A stretch of 64,000 bases of DNA from an uncultured Oscillibacter sp. (GCA_910578935.1 CAJTSM010000004.1:1-64000); one strand, 5' to 3'; positions 23,984 to 32,091 are shown, counted from the stretch's first letter. Notes: generated by a model from the sequence alone, not told the origin. Numbers and translations: made by a program.

Positions 23984-24925
23984 TCAAAGCGAGATGGAAG
24001 TGCCGGTTTCCCCGGCGATGCCGGCCTTGGCCTTTTCCAGCAGGGTGATGAGGGCCGTCCTGCCCGAGCGGGACTCGGCAAACTGCACCGCCGCTTGGAC
24101 CTTGGGGAGCATAGAGCCGGGGGCGAACTGGCCCTCGTCCATGTAGCGCCGGGCCTCCTCCGGGGTCAGGCTGTCCAGCCACTTCTGGTCCGGCTTTCCA
24201 AAGTTTACCGCCACCTTTTCCACGGCGGTGAGGATAATCAGCACGTCGGCGTCCAGCTGCTCGGCCATCTTCTCGCTGGCAAAGTCCTTGTCGATAACCG
24301 CCGCCGCGCCCTTGAGGTGGTGCCCCTCGGTCTTAAAGACGGGAATGCCGCCGCCGCCGCAGGCCACAACCACCAGCCCGGCCTCCACCATGTCCCGGAT
24401 GGACTGGATTTCCACGATGGAAACCGGCTTGGGAGAGGCCACAACCCGGCGGTAGCCCCGCCCGGCGTCCTCCACCACTTTGTAGTCCCGCTCCTTCACC
24501 AGGGCGTCGGCCTCTTCACGGGTCATGAAAGCGCCGATGGGCTTGGTGGGATTCTGGAAAGCGGGGTCGTCCGGGTCCACCTCCACCTGGGTGAGAACGG
24601 TGGCCACACCTTTGTCCAGCCCGCGGTCCAGCAGCTCCTCCCGCAGGCCGTTCTGGAGGTCGTAGCCGATATAGCCCTGGCTCATGGCGACGCACACGGA
24701 CAGGGGGCAGGGGATATACTTCTCCGGGTCCGAGCGGGTCAGCTCGGTCATGGCGTTTTGGATCATGCCCACCTGAGGGCCGTTGCCGTGGGCGATGACT
24801 ACCTGGTGGCCCTGTTCGATCAGGTCCACAATGGCTTTGGCGGTCTGCTTCACCGCCGCCATCTGCTCCGGCAGGTTATTGCCCAAGGCGTTGCCGCCCA
24901 GAGCGACTACGATACGTTTACCCAT
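23984..24925 (-). CDS. arcC: Carbamate kinase
   Basis: 313 residues from ATG 24925 (AAGAGG upstream); an in-frame start 39 nt earlier lacks a site. Amino-acid-kinase fold with 'VVALGGNALG', 'VIAHGNGPQVG', 'VVVACGGGGIPV' and 'VIDKDFASEKMAEQLDADVLIILTAVEKV' (two parts). It transfers the phosphate of carbamoyl phosphate to ADP, giving ATP, CO2 and ammonia. The upstream gene on the same strand is a YgeW-type carbamoyltransferase, so the pair can conserve energy from a carbamoylated catabolite. No arginine deiminase gene is near, which argues against a standard arc operon. Confidence 0.95.
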   Translation of the reverse strand: MGKRIVVALGGNALGNNLPEQMAAVKQTAKAIVDLIEQGHQVVIAHGNGPQVGMIQNAMTELTRSDPEKYIPCPLSVCVAMSQGYIGYDLQNGLREELLDRGLDKGVATVLTQVEVDPDDPAFQNPTKPIGAFMTREEADALVKERDYKVVEDAGRGYRRVVASPKPVSIVEIQSIRDMVEAGLVVVACGGGGIPVFKTEGHHLKGAAAVIDKDFASEKMAEQLDADVLIILTAVEKVAVNFGKPDQKWLDSLTPEEARRYMDEGQFAPGSMLPKVQAAVQFAESRSGRTALITLLEKAKAGIAGETGTSISL

Positions 24926-25206
24926 GATAAGAAACCTCTTTTTCACAATTGATGCGGCCCCCACACGGGGGTCCAGGGGGATGCCCCTGGTTTCTCCGCC
25001 GGGGCGGAGAAATCAATTTCAATCATTTTGCGACGGCATGCGCGTCACAAAAATTCCAATACTCCAGCCGCCTTGGGCGGCGGCGCCAGTGACCGGTGTC
25101 GCTGGTGAGGGGGAATCTACTGCGCAGCCGTTGGCGGCTTTGCCGCCTTACGGATGCGGCGTCCCCCTTGCGGGGAAAGGGGGGGGATTGTATCCCCCCT
25201 TTCATC
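24926..25206. other. GC-rich intergenic region with stacked hairpins
   Basis: No coding sequence seen. It holds CCAGGGG/CCCCTGG (about 24974-24990), TTTCTCCGCC/GGCGGAGAAA (24991-25012), a GGCGGC/GCCGCC hairpin near 25131-25146 and GGGGGGAT/ATCCCCCC (about 25184-25201). The last is 6 nt after the ygeW stop and may terminate it on the minus strand. The other hairpins have no U-run. Confidence 0.45.
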
Positions 25207-26397
25207 TCAGAAGAACTTCCGCTTGCCGGCGGCGTCCAGGGCCATCAGGGCGGACACGGGGTCCTTGACCTTGCTCATCATAATCATGGCCGCGATGACA
25301 TAGGGCTTATAGCTGGCCTCCTTGTACAGGGGCACCAGATACCGGTCGAACACGCTGTTGTCCACCTCGCCCTCCGGGCAGCTGAGGCCGGTGATGTCGG
25401 CGGGGAGGCAGTGGAGGTACAGGGCGGAACCGTTCCGGGTCTTCTTCATCATCTCCTCGGAGCAGGTCCAGTCCTTGTGCTGGGCGTTCTGGGCCAGGAG
25501 CTTCTGCTCCAGGGCGTCGATGCCCGCCTTGTCCCCGGCCTGATAGAGCTTGGTCCGCTCCTCCATGGCGGCGAAGGGAGCCCAGCTCTTGGGATACACG
25601 ATGTCCGCGTCCTGGAAGGCCTCTTCCATGGTGGCGACCTTCTTGTAGCTTCCGCCGGTGGCGGCGGCGTTCTTCTTGGCGATTTCCTCCACCTCGGGCA
25701 TGACGTCATAGCCCTCGGGATGGGCCAGGACCACGTCCATGCCGAAGCGGGTCATCAATCCGATGACGCCCTGAGGCACGGAGAGGGGCTTTCCGTAGCT
25801 GGGGGAATAGGCCCAGGTCATGGCGATTTTCTTGCCCTTCAGGTTTTCCACGCCGCCGAACTGGTGGATGATGTGGAGCATGTCGGCCATGCACTGGGTG
25901 GGGTGGTCCACGTCGCACTGGAGGTTTACCAGGGTGGGCTGCTGCTCCAGGATGCCGTCCCGGTAGCCCTCCTTCACGGCGTCCATGAAGGTCTTCTGGT
26001 ACTTGTGGCCCTCGCCGATGAACATGTCGTCCCGGATGCCGATGACGTCCGCCATGAAGGAAACCATGTTGGCGGTTTCCCGGACGGTTTCACCGTGGGC
26101 GATCTGGGATTTCTTCTCGTCCAGGTCCTGGACGGTGAGCCCTAACAGGTTGCAGGCGGAGGCGAAGGAAAACCGGGTCCGGGTGGAGTTGTCCCGGAAG
26201 ATGGAGATGCCAAGGCCCGAGTCAAAAATGCGGGTGGACTTGTTCCGCTCGCGGAGATCCCGCAGGGCGTCGGCCACGGTGAAGATGGCGTCCAGCTCCT
26301 CGTCGGTCTTGTCCCAGGTCCAGTAGAAATCGGACTTGTACATGTTGTTGATGTGCAGGGTTTCCAGGTGCTGCGCCAGCTCGATGGTCTTAGACAT
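25207..26397 (-). CDS. ygeW: YgeW-family putative carbamoyltransferase
   Basis: 396 residues from ATG 26397 (GAAGGAG about 9 nt upstream). Highly similar to E. coli YgeW along its length: 'FNSGLGIS' region as 'FDSGLGISIFRDNSTRTRFSF' (split), 'SQIAHGETVRETANM', 'NLQCDVDHPTQ.MAD', 'MTWAYSPSYGKPLSVPQG', 'LHCLPADITG'. The STRTR motif is the carbamoyl phosphate site of the knotted transcarbamylase superfamily. The natural acceptor is not firmly known. It is followed on the same strand by carbamate kinase and preceded by the YgeY hydrolase. Confidence 0.94.
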   Translation of the reverse strand: MSKTIELAQHLETLHINNMYKSDFYWTWDKTDEELDAIFTVADALRDLRERNKSTRIFDSGLGISIFRDNSTRTRFSFASACNLLGLTVQDLDEKKSQIAHGETVRETANMVSFMADVIGIRDDMFIGEGHKYQKTFMDAVKEGYRDGILEQQPTLVNLQCDVDHPTQCMADMLHIIHQFGGVENLKGKKIAMTWAYSPSYGKPLSVPQGVIGLMTRFGMDVVLAHPEGYDVMPEVEEIAKKNAAATGGSYKKVATMEEAFQDADIVYPKSWAPFAAMEERTKLYQAGDKAGIDALEQKLLAQNAQHKDWTCSEEMMKKTRNGSALYLHCLPADITGLSCPEGEVDNSVFDRYLVPLYKEASYKPYVIAAMIMMSKVKDPVSALMALDAAGKRKFF

Positions 26398-26437
26398 ATC
26401 GAAAATCTCCTTCAATATTATTTTTAATTGGCAAACC

Positions 26438-26553
26438 GTAGGGGCCGGCGCCCCCGGCGGCCCGTTTTCGATTTACGGTCCGTTTTCCGCGGGACGCCCC
26501 GGTTACAATCCGGCGGTCCGGGGGAGCCGGACGGCCAGGGGACCGTCCCCTAC
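26438..26553. repeat. Degenerate GTAGGGGC...GCCCCTAC palindromic element
   Basis: The ends read GTAGGGGCCGGCGCC and GGGACCGTCCCCTAC, with GC-rich inverted arms between. It is related to the 139-bp family at 33382, 41327 and 53613 but diverged and shorter. It lies between ygeW and ygeY and could act as an intercistronic hairpin. Confidence 0.6.
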
Positions 26554-26571
26554 AGGTGGTTCCCCGAAAAA

Positions 26572-27984
26572 TTATTTAATGTCGTTGTCCGTCAGGCTCT
26601 GGCGGAACTCCGTCACGTCGGCGGTCTTGTTCTCCGGCTTGTACAGGGGGATGGCGGCGGCGTACAGGGCGGCGCAGGTCACCAGGTCCTGCTTCCAGGT
26701 GATTTCGTTGGGGGCGTGGGCCTGAGACTCCGCGCCGGGGCCGAAGCCCACACAGGGGATGCCGTAGCGGCCCTGGATGGACACGCAGTTGGTGGAGAAG
26801 GTCCACTTGTCCGTCAGGGGACGGCCGGTGCGCAGGTGCATGGCGTCCTTGCTCTGGTCCGGGTCGGCGTGGCCGATGCGCTCCGCGCCCCACAGGGCGT
26901 GGTGGGCGTCCACCAGGGCCTGGACGTGGGCGGCGCCGGCCTTGTTGATCCAGGTGGGGAAGAAACACTCGGTTTCATAGACGGTGCCGGTCCAGGCGGG
27001 ACGGTCGTACATGTACATGGAAACCTTCACGTCGTCCCCGTATTTCTTCACGCTGGGCAGCTGGCGGATTTCCTCCAGGCAGGAGTCCCAGGTTTCCCCG
27101 GCGGTCATGCGCCGGTCGATGGAGATGGAGCAGCTGTCCGCCACGGCGCAGCGGCTGGGGGAAGTGTAGAAGATCTGGCTGGTGGTGCAGGTGCCCCGGC
27201 CCAGGAACTGGGCGTCCTCGTAGTGCTCGGGGTTAAACTCGGGGTTCAGCATCTTCACCAGGCCCTTGACGGCGTTGGAGGGGCCGTCGCCGTTCTCGTT
27301 CAGGGCCCGGACGTCCTGAAGGATGTCGGCCATCTTATAGATGGCGTTGTCGCCCCGATGGGGAGCGGAGCCGTGGCAGGAAACGCCCTTCACGTCCACC
27401 CGGATTTCCATCCGGCCCCGGTGGCCCCGGTAGATGCCGCCGTCGGTGGGCTCGGTGGAGATGACGAACTCAATCTTGGAGCGGGCGTCCTCGGGACCCT
27501 GGAAGTACTTGTTGACGATGTACTGCCAGCACATGCCGTCGCAGTCTTCCTCCTGGACGGAGCCCACCACCATGATCTTGTAGCCCGCGGGGATCAGCCC
27601 CAGGTCCTTCATGATCTTGGCCCCGTACACGGCGGAGGCCATGCCGCCCTCCTGGTCGCTGCCGCCCCGACCGAAGATGATGTCATCGGTTTCATAGCCC
27701 TTGTAGGGGTCCGCTTCCCAGTTGTCGATGTTTCCAATGCCCACGGTGTCGATGTGAGAGTCGATGGCGATGATCTTCTCGCCCTGGCCCATCCAGCCGA
27801 TGACGTTGCCCAGGCCGTCGATCTCCACCTTGTCAAAGCCCAGCTTTTCCATCTCGGCCTTGATGCACATGACCACTTCCTTCTCCTCACAGCTCTCGCT
27901 GGGATGGGAGATCATGTCCCGCAGGAACCGGGACATCTCCGCCTTGTAGCCCTCCGCCGCAGACTTGATCTTCTCGAAATCCAT
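26572..27984 (-). CDS. ygeY: YgeY-type M20 family hydrolase
   Basis: 470 residues from ATG 27984 (GGAGG 8 nt upstream). M20 metallohydrolase fold: zinc ligand 'DSHIDTVGIG', 'GRGGSDQEGGMAS', 'QEEDCDG' with the catalytic Glu and 'STEPTDGGIYRGHRGR'. The dimerisation insert and C-terminal ligand region ('GPGAESQAHAPNE') follow. E. coli YgeY is the named homologue, formerly linked to selenium-dependent purine metabolism. It probably hydrolyses an amide or peptide-like intermediate. It is first in a unit with ygeW and arcC and has a near-consensus promoter. Confidence 0.93.
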   Translation of the reverse strand: MDFEKIKSAAEGYKAEMSRFLRDMISHPSESCEEKEVVMCIKAEMEKLGFDKVEIDGLGNVIGWMGQGEKIIAIDSHIDTVGIGNIDNWEADPYKGYETDDIIFGRGGSDQEGGMASAVYGAKIMKDLGLIPAGYKIMVVGSVQEEDCDGMCWQYIVNKYFQGPEDARSKIEFVISTEPTDGGIYRGHRGRMEIRVDVKGVSCHGSAPHRGDNAIYKMADILQDVRALNENGDGPSNAVKGLVKMLNPEFNPEHYEDAQFLGRGTCTTSQIFYTSPSRCAVADSCSISIDRRMTAGETWDSCLEEIRQLPSVKKYGDDVKVSMYMYDRPAWTGTVYETECFFPTWINKAGAAHVQALVDAHHALWGAERIGHADPDQSKDAMHLRTGRPLTDKWTFSTNCVSIQGRYGIPCVGFGPGAESQAHAPNEITWKQDLVTCAALYAAAIPLYKPENKTADVTEFRQSLTDNDIK

Positions 27985-28052
27985 GATGCAGACCTCCATT
28001 TTATTTTTATTTTGACGGCTTCGCGTTTTCACCGTCTGTTCCTTACAGCCTT

Positions 28053-28080
28053 ATCATATCACAAGATTTCCCGTTGTCAA
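28053..28080 (-). promoter_or_regulatory. Near-consensus promoter of the ygeY-ygeW-arcC unit
   Basis: The minus strand reads TTGACA, 16-bp spacer, TATGAT. The AT-rich stretch 28081-28116 between this and the divergent promoter contains a repeated AAATTTTT.GAA motif, a possible regulator site. Confidence 0.75.
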
Positions 28081-28120
28081 ACAAAATTTTTGAAAACCAA
28101 AAAAATTTTTTGAATTGATG

Positions 28121-28149
28121 TTGATTTCTCCGAAAGTTCGTGGTATGAT
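28121..28149 (+). promoter_or_regulatory. Promoter of the yheO-like regulator operon
   Basis: TTGATT, 17-bp spacer, TATGAT. Transcription would start near 28156, only a few nt before the apparent GTG start at 28164, so the regulator mRNA may be nearly leaderless. Confidence 0.65.
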
Positions 28150-28163
28150 GATAGCGTGAATCA

Positions 28164-28847
28164 GTGGCTTTCCATAAAAAAACGAGCAAAAAGGGGGGAT
28201 CACACACGGAAAACAGCAAACTTGAGCTGCTCCGTCAGGTGGCCGCCGGCATTGCCGCCCAATTCGGTTCCAACTGCGAGGTGGCCATCCACGATCTCAG
28301 TAAAGATCCCGACCGTTCCATCGTCTTCATCGCCAACGGCCATGTCTCCGGGAGAAAGGTGGGAGACGGCGCGTCCAACGTGGTGATGGAACAGCTCCGC
28401 ACCCAGGACCCGGAGCCCAAGGACCACCTCTGCTATCTCACCAAAACCCCGGACGGCAAAATCTTAAAATCCTCCACGGTCTACATCCGGGACCGGAAGG
28501 GGAAGGTTTCCGCCATACTGGCCATCAATTACGACATCTCCCGCCTGATTTTGATGGAGGAGGCCCTCCACGACCTGACCTCCACCGGGGAGGAGGTCCC
28601 CTCCGAGCCGGAGCGCATCACCAACGTCAGCGACCTGCTGGACGAGCTGATTCAGCAGTCCGTGGCGCTGGTGGGCAAGCCCGCCGCCGTCATGAACAAG
28701 GACGACAAGGTGAAGGCCATTCAGTTCCTCAGCCAGAACGGGGCCTTCCTCATCACCAAGTCCGGCGACAAGGTGGCCAAATACTTCGGCATCTCCAAGT
28801 ACACCCTGTATTCCTACATTGATATGAATAAACAGGAGGGCAATTGA
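28164..28847 (+). CDS. YheO/DauR-like transcriptional regulator (PAS-like + HTH)
   Basis: 227 residues. The PAS-like N-terminal domain (about 20-140) carries 'AAQFGSNCEVAIHDLSKDPD' and 'SIVFIANGHVSGR' and ends at 'INYDISRL'. The C-terminal helix-turn-helix (about 185-220, 'AIQFLSQNGAFLITKSGDKV', 'FGISKYTLYSYI') is of the DauR/YheO type. The start is uncertain: GTG 28164 has no ribosome site, while GGGGGG at 28193-28198 has no in-frame start codon at normal distance. It is divergent from ygeY and followed after 1 nt by the PLP enzyme gene, so it most likely controls this catabolic cluster. Confidence 0.85.
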   Translation: MAFHKKTSKKGGSHTENSKLELLRQVAAGIAAQFGSNCEVAIHDLSKDPDRSIVFIANGHVSGRKVGDGASNVVMEQLRTQDPEPKDHLCYLTKTPDGKILKSSTVYIRDRKGKVSAILAINYDISRLILMEEALHDLTSTGEEVPSEPERITNVSDLLDELIQQSVALVGKPAAVMNKDDKVKAIQFLSQNGAFLITKSGDKVAKYFGISKYTLYSYIDMNKQEGN

Positions 28848-28848
28848 C

Positions 28849-30324
28849 ATGATCGATCTCACCATCAACCGCCAGGGACTGGAACACAACCTGAAAAAGG
28901 CCCGGGAGAACAACATCCTCATCCCCACCATCGCCCAGATGCAGAATCCCGACCTCATCCCCGGCAAGGTCAAAGACAAGCTCAAGGACGTGGGCCTCTG
29001 GGACGTGAACCCCCTGAACCTCTTCCGGGTCACCTGGAAGAACGAGGCCAAGGCGTCCGGCGGCCTCTTTCAGGAGGTCCCCAACTACATTGAGCTCCCC
29101 CCGGAGCTCACCGGCGTTCCCTGCCGCATTGTCGCCATGGTGGGCAAGTGGTTCCCCACGGGCTGCCACAAAGTCGGGGCCTCCTTCGGGTGCCTGGCCC
29201 CCCGGCTGGTGACGGGCCAGTTCGACGTGGACAAACACAAGGCCGTCTGGCCCTCCACCGGCAACTACTGCCGGGGCGGCGCCTTCAACTCCAAGCTGCT
29301 GGGGGCCCAGGGCGTGGCCATCCTCCCGGCGGAGATGAGCCAGGAGCGCTTCGACTGGCTCCACGAGATCGGGGCCGAGGTCATCGCCACCCCGGGCTGC
29401 GAGTCCAACGTGAAGGAAATCTTCGACAAGACCAACGAGCTCAAGCGGGACCCCCAGTACATGATCTTCAACCAGTTCGAGGAGATGGGCAACCCCCTCT
29501 GGCACTACAACGTCACCGGCGCCGCCCTGGCCGACGTATTTGAGGCCGTCAAGCGGCCCGGGGAGCGCTTCGCCGGCGCCTGCTTCACCTCCGGCTCCGC
29601 CGGAACCATGAGCGCCGGGGACCTCCTGAAGGAGCGCTATCCCCACCTGAAGCTGGGGGTGGGCGAGGCCCTCCAGTGCCCCACCATCTTAAACAACGGC
29701 TTCGGGGGCCACCGGATCGAGGGCATCGGAGACAAGCACATCCCCTGGATTCACAATGTGAAAAACACGGACATGGCCATCGCCATCGACGACGAGGACT
29801 CCCAGCGGCTCCTGCGCCTGTTCAACACCCCGGAGGGGCAGGACTACCTGCTGCACACGTTGAAGCTGGACCCCGCCCTGGTGGAGAAGCTGACGTGGCT
29901 TGGCATCTCCGGCATCGCCAACGTGCTCTGCTGCATCAAAATGGCGAAATACTATGAGTTCACCAGCCGGGACGTGGTGGGCACCGTCCTCACGGACTCC
30001 GCCGTCATGTACCAGAGCCGGGTCCAGGAGCTCAACGAGCTTCACGGGGCCTACACCGCGGAGGAGGCCCGGCTGGACCACCATCTCCACATCCTGGGCC
30101 TCAAGACGGACAATCTCCTGGAACTGACCTACGCGGACCGCAAGCGGGTCCACCACCTGAAATACTACACCTGGGTGGAGCAGCAGGGGAAGGACATGCA
30201 CGATCTGAACGCCCTGTGGTACGACACGGAGGGCACCTGGGACGCGGTTCACGCTCAGGCCAAGGACCTGGACGAGCTGATTAACGCCTTCAACGAGGAA
30301 AGCGGCGTGCTGAAAAACCTGTAA
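28849..30324 (+). CDS. PLP-dependent fold-type II enzyme (tryptophan synthase beta superfamily)
   Basis: 491 residues. The PLP lysine is in 'TGCHKVGASFGCL', the cofactor Asn/Ser loop is 'PSTGNYCRGGAFNSKLLGAQG' (split), and the phosphate-binding loop is 'TSGSAGTMSAGD'. It is longer than diaminopropionate ammonia-lyase (YgeX, about 400 residues) and not an obvious orthologue, yet it occupies the place YgeX has beside YgeW/YgeY in E. coli. A beta-elimination or ammonia-lyase reaction on an amino acid is likely; the substrate is unknown. ATG 28849 has GGAGGG 8 nt upstream and is coupled to the regulator gene. Confidence 0.85.
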   Translation: MIDLTINRQGLEHNLKKARENNILIPTIAQMQNPDLIPGKVKDKLKDVGLWDVNPLNLFRVTWKNEAKASGGLFQEVPNYIELPPELTGVPCRIVAMVGKWFPTGCHKVGASFGCLAPRLVTGQFDVDKHKAVWPSTGNYCRGGAFNSKLLGAQGVAILPAEMSQERFDWLHEIGAEVIATPGCESNVKEIFDKTNELKRDPQYMIFNQFEEMGNPLWHYNVTGAALADVFEAVKRPGERFAGACFTSGSAGTMSAGDLLKERYPHLKLGVGEALQCPTILNNGFGGHRIEGIGDKHIPWIHNVKNTDMAIAIDDEDSQRLLRLFNTPEGQDYLLHTLKLDPALVEKLTWLGISGIANVLCCIKMAKYYEFTSRDVVGTVLTDSAVMYQSRVQELNELHGAYTAEEARLDHHLHILGLKTDNLLELTYADRKRVHHLKYYTWVEQQGKDMHDLNALWYDTEGTWDAVHAQAKDLDELINAFNEESGVLKNL

Positions 30325-30484
30325 GGGGCCCCAATATAGATGGACAACTATTCAGCGGTTTTTTGCGGCTGCTTATTCGCGGCTTGAAGGAAGCCATTGG
30401 GGAAAAAGGCCCGGCGAAAAAACAGGCGCAATTGGAGGCGCTCCTCCACGACCTGCAAACCACATTGGAAGACTGACACGAAAA

Positions 30485-30517
30485 GAGGCGGGGCCTGACG
30501 GCCCCGCCTCCTTTTTT
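30485..30517. terminator. Terminator after the PLP enzyme gene
   Basis: An 11-bp perfect stem, GAGGCGGGGCC / GGCCCCGCCTC with TGAC loop, is followed by CTTTTTT on the plus strand and by TTTT on the minus strand. It can therefore also end the opposing small gene. Confidence 0.9.
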
Positions 30518-30792
30518 CACTCCGCCGGCCTTTTATCGTCCCTCTCGTCCGCTTCCCGGTCCGCCAGCTCCTTTTCGGCCTTTGCCTCCTCCCGCATGGC
30601 GTGGAGATAAATCTCCAACTCCTGCTCGCCGGTCAGCTCCCCCTGCATTTCCGCAAGGTACAGCTCCTCCGCCCAGATCTGGCCGTTTTTCAGCATCTCC
30701 TTGGCGGCTCCGAAATTCATTTCGTCGATCAGCGCAATGGCGTCCGAGGCGGCGTTGAACAGGCGCAGGTAACTGCGTGGAATTTCATTCAT
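30517..30792 (-). CDS. 'LFNA' small protein, 91 residues
   Basis: From ATG 30792 with GGGGGTGA upstream; an earlier in-frame ATG has no site. 'IPRSYLRLFNAASDAIALIDEM' (split), 'AKEMLKNGQIWAEELYLAE' and a charged C-terminus make a helical cytosolic protein. It is homologous to the 53-residue protein at 3241. It is divergent from a ribbon-helix-helix gene across an AT-rich, operator-like region, so the two are likely co-regulated. Function unknown. Confidence 0.75.
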   Translation of the reverse strand: MNEIPRSYLRLFNAASDAIALIDEMNFGAAKEMLKNGQIWAEELYLAEMQGELTGEQELEIYLHAMREEAKAEKELADREADERDDKRPAE

Positions 30793-30835
30793 GTTTATCA
30801 CCCCCAGAAAATAATACATTAAATCTCGAAAAAAC

Positions 30836-30925
30836 GCAATAATTAATTATTGCAAAATTGCAATGCATCCAAAAGTCATCTTTTGCAATACAATTTTATT
30901 GCAAACTTCATTCGATCTGTATTGC
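30836..30925. promoter_or_regulatory. Operator cluster of TTGCAATA palindromes
   Basis: A perfect 18-bp palindrome GCAATAATTAATTATTGC (30836-30853), ATTGCAAT (30857-30864) and an inverted pair TTGCAATA / TATTGCAA (30883-30890, 30897-30904), with a further TATTGCG near 30920. They lie between the divergent small gene and the ribbon-helix-helix gene. Spaced short palindromes are typical of RHH repressor sites. Confidence 0.7.
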
Positions 30926-30935
30926 GAGGTGCGCT

Positions 30936-31157
30936 ATGAGTAAATTCAAAATTCCAACCAATTCTAAAGAGCCTGTCTCCATTACAAAATCCGTCCGGTT
31001 TCCAACCATGGTCGTCCAACAAGTTGAAGAAGCTATCCATGGCACGGACTGTACTTTCACGGCCTTTGTCGTAGAGGCCGTCCGGGTGGCCCTGGAGGAC
31101 CTGGCAGAGGATGAGGCGGAAAACGAAGAGCAGCAGGTACAGAAGGGGCGGGAGTGA
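30936..31157 (+). CDS. Ribbon-helix-helix DNA-binding protein
   Basis: 73 residues from ATG 30936 (GAGGTG 6 nt upstream). The beta-strand 'EPVSITKSVRFP' and two helices 'MVVQQVEEAIHGT' and 'CTFTAFVVEAVRVALEDLA' give a CopG/Arc-type RHH fold, followed by an acidic tail. It would dimerise and bind the neighbouring TTGCAATA repeats. It resembles an antitoxin or plasmid copy-control protein in size, but no toxin-like gene is recognised beside it. Confidence 0.82.
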   Translation: MSKFKIPTNSKEPVSITKSVRFPTMVVQQVEEAIHGTDCTFTAFVVEAVRVALEDLAEDEAENEEQQVQKGRE

Positions 31158-31176
31158 ACCTCACTCCCGCCCTTTT
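31146..31176. terminator. Bidirectional terminator at the end of the RHH gene
   Basis: A 12-bp stem, GGGCGGGAGTGA / TCACTCCCGCCC, contains the stop codon and is followed by TTTT. It also lies 4 nt after the stop of the opposing lipoprotein gene. Confidence 0.85.
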
Positions 31177-31179
31177 CCG

Positions 31180-31761
31180 TCATGCGAACAGCGCCTCAAA
31201 ACTCTCCACGGCGGCCTCCGCCGCGTCCCCTACCGCCAGCATCACGTACTTGCCGTGGCTGACGATGCGGGCCTTGGTCTTCCAGCCCTCAATCGTCTCG
31301 GGATACCAGGCCCCGCCGGGGTTCGTGCCGTCTCCCACCTGGTAGTCGACCCGGGCCTGGAAGATGTCTTCCACCGCCTGGACGTCTTCGGCGCTCTCCA
31401 CCTCCACCAGGGCGATCTCCCCCACGGCGGCGGAGATGGCGGCAATGTAAACCCCGCACTGCTTGGTGGAAATCCCGGACAGGCCGGGGTAGTAGCTGTC
31501 CAGCAGCTCCGTCACGGTTTCGTCTTCCGTCAGGCTCATCAGCTCCGGCCAGGTGTTCCCCTCCCGGAGGGTGTTGTAGAAGGCGGCAAGGTCCACGTCC
31601 TGTTCCGTCTCCGCAGGGGCGCCGGTTTCGCCGTCTTCGGGGGTGCTGGCCGCAGGGGGTTCGGGCGTACCGCTCTGAGCGGGGGCGTCCTTGCCGCCGC
31701 AGGCGGCCAGGGACAGGGCTAGGGCCAGCGCCAGCGTCAGCGCAAGAAACTTCTTTTTCAT
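31180..31761 (-). CDS. DUF4358-type lipoprotein
   Basis: 193 residues from ATG 31761 (AAGGAG 8 nt upstream). The signal peptide 'KKKFLALTLALALALSLAAC' ends in a lipobox with Cys21. A Ala/Pro/Glu-rich linker to about residue 55 and a C-terminal DUF4358 domain follow ('DLAAFYNTLREGNTWPELMSL', 'EDVQAVEDIFQARVDYQVGDG' regions). Exported and membrane-anchored; function unknown. Single gene. Confidence 0.85.
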   Translation of the reverse strand: MKKKFLALTLALALALSLAACGGKDAPAQSGTPEPPAASTPEDGETGAPAETEQDVDLAAFYNTLREGNTWPELMSLTEDETVTELLDSYYPGLSGISTKQCGVYIAAISAAVGEIALVEVESAEDVQAVEDIFQARVDYQVGDGTNPGGAWYPETIEGWKTKARIVSHGKYVMLAVGDAAEAAVESFEALFA

Positions 31762-32091
31762 GTGATATCTCCTTGTGTCAAACTGGTTTTTGGGATTGCT
31801 TCCGATGGTTAGACGGAACCCGGGGGCAAAAAGTTTCCCCCCGGGCAAAATTTTTATGAGGAAAAAGCTCCCTGTTTCAGGGAGCTTTCAGACTGTCAAA
31901 AAACGCCGGAAACCGATTCAGCGGGAAGGAAGGGTGTGCGCGGGAAACCCAAGAAGGGTTTCCCGCGCCATTTAAATCACTCGATTTCAGAACTTTTTAA
32001 AGGTCTGAAATCGTAAGCAGCCTGTCGAAAAGTCTTTTCGGCAGGCGGAAGCTCCCTGTTCCAGGGAGCTTTCTGGGATGCCTCCGGTTCG
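31762..32091. other. Non-coding region of five consecutive hairpins
   Basis: No gene. Hairpins: AGCTCCCTG/CAGGGAGCT (about 31865-31886), GGCGCGGGAAACCC-type arms (31937-31970), GATTTCAGA/TCTGAAATC (31983-32011), CCTGTCGAAAA/TTTTCGGCAGG (about 32022-32046) and again AGCTCCCTG/CAGGGAGCT (about 32050-32072). The first carries a T-run on the minus strand and can terminate the ATP-grasp gene. The module around the second recurs near 59230-59320. Confidence 0.65.

Noticed and set aside
30384..30476. 30-codon frame after the PLP enzyme gene (ends LHDLQTTLED)
   Set aside because: It starts only with TTG and has no ribosome site. It could be a gene remnant, but there is not enough evidence to call it.
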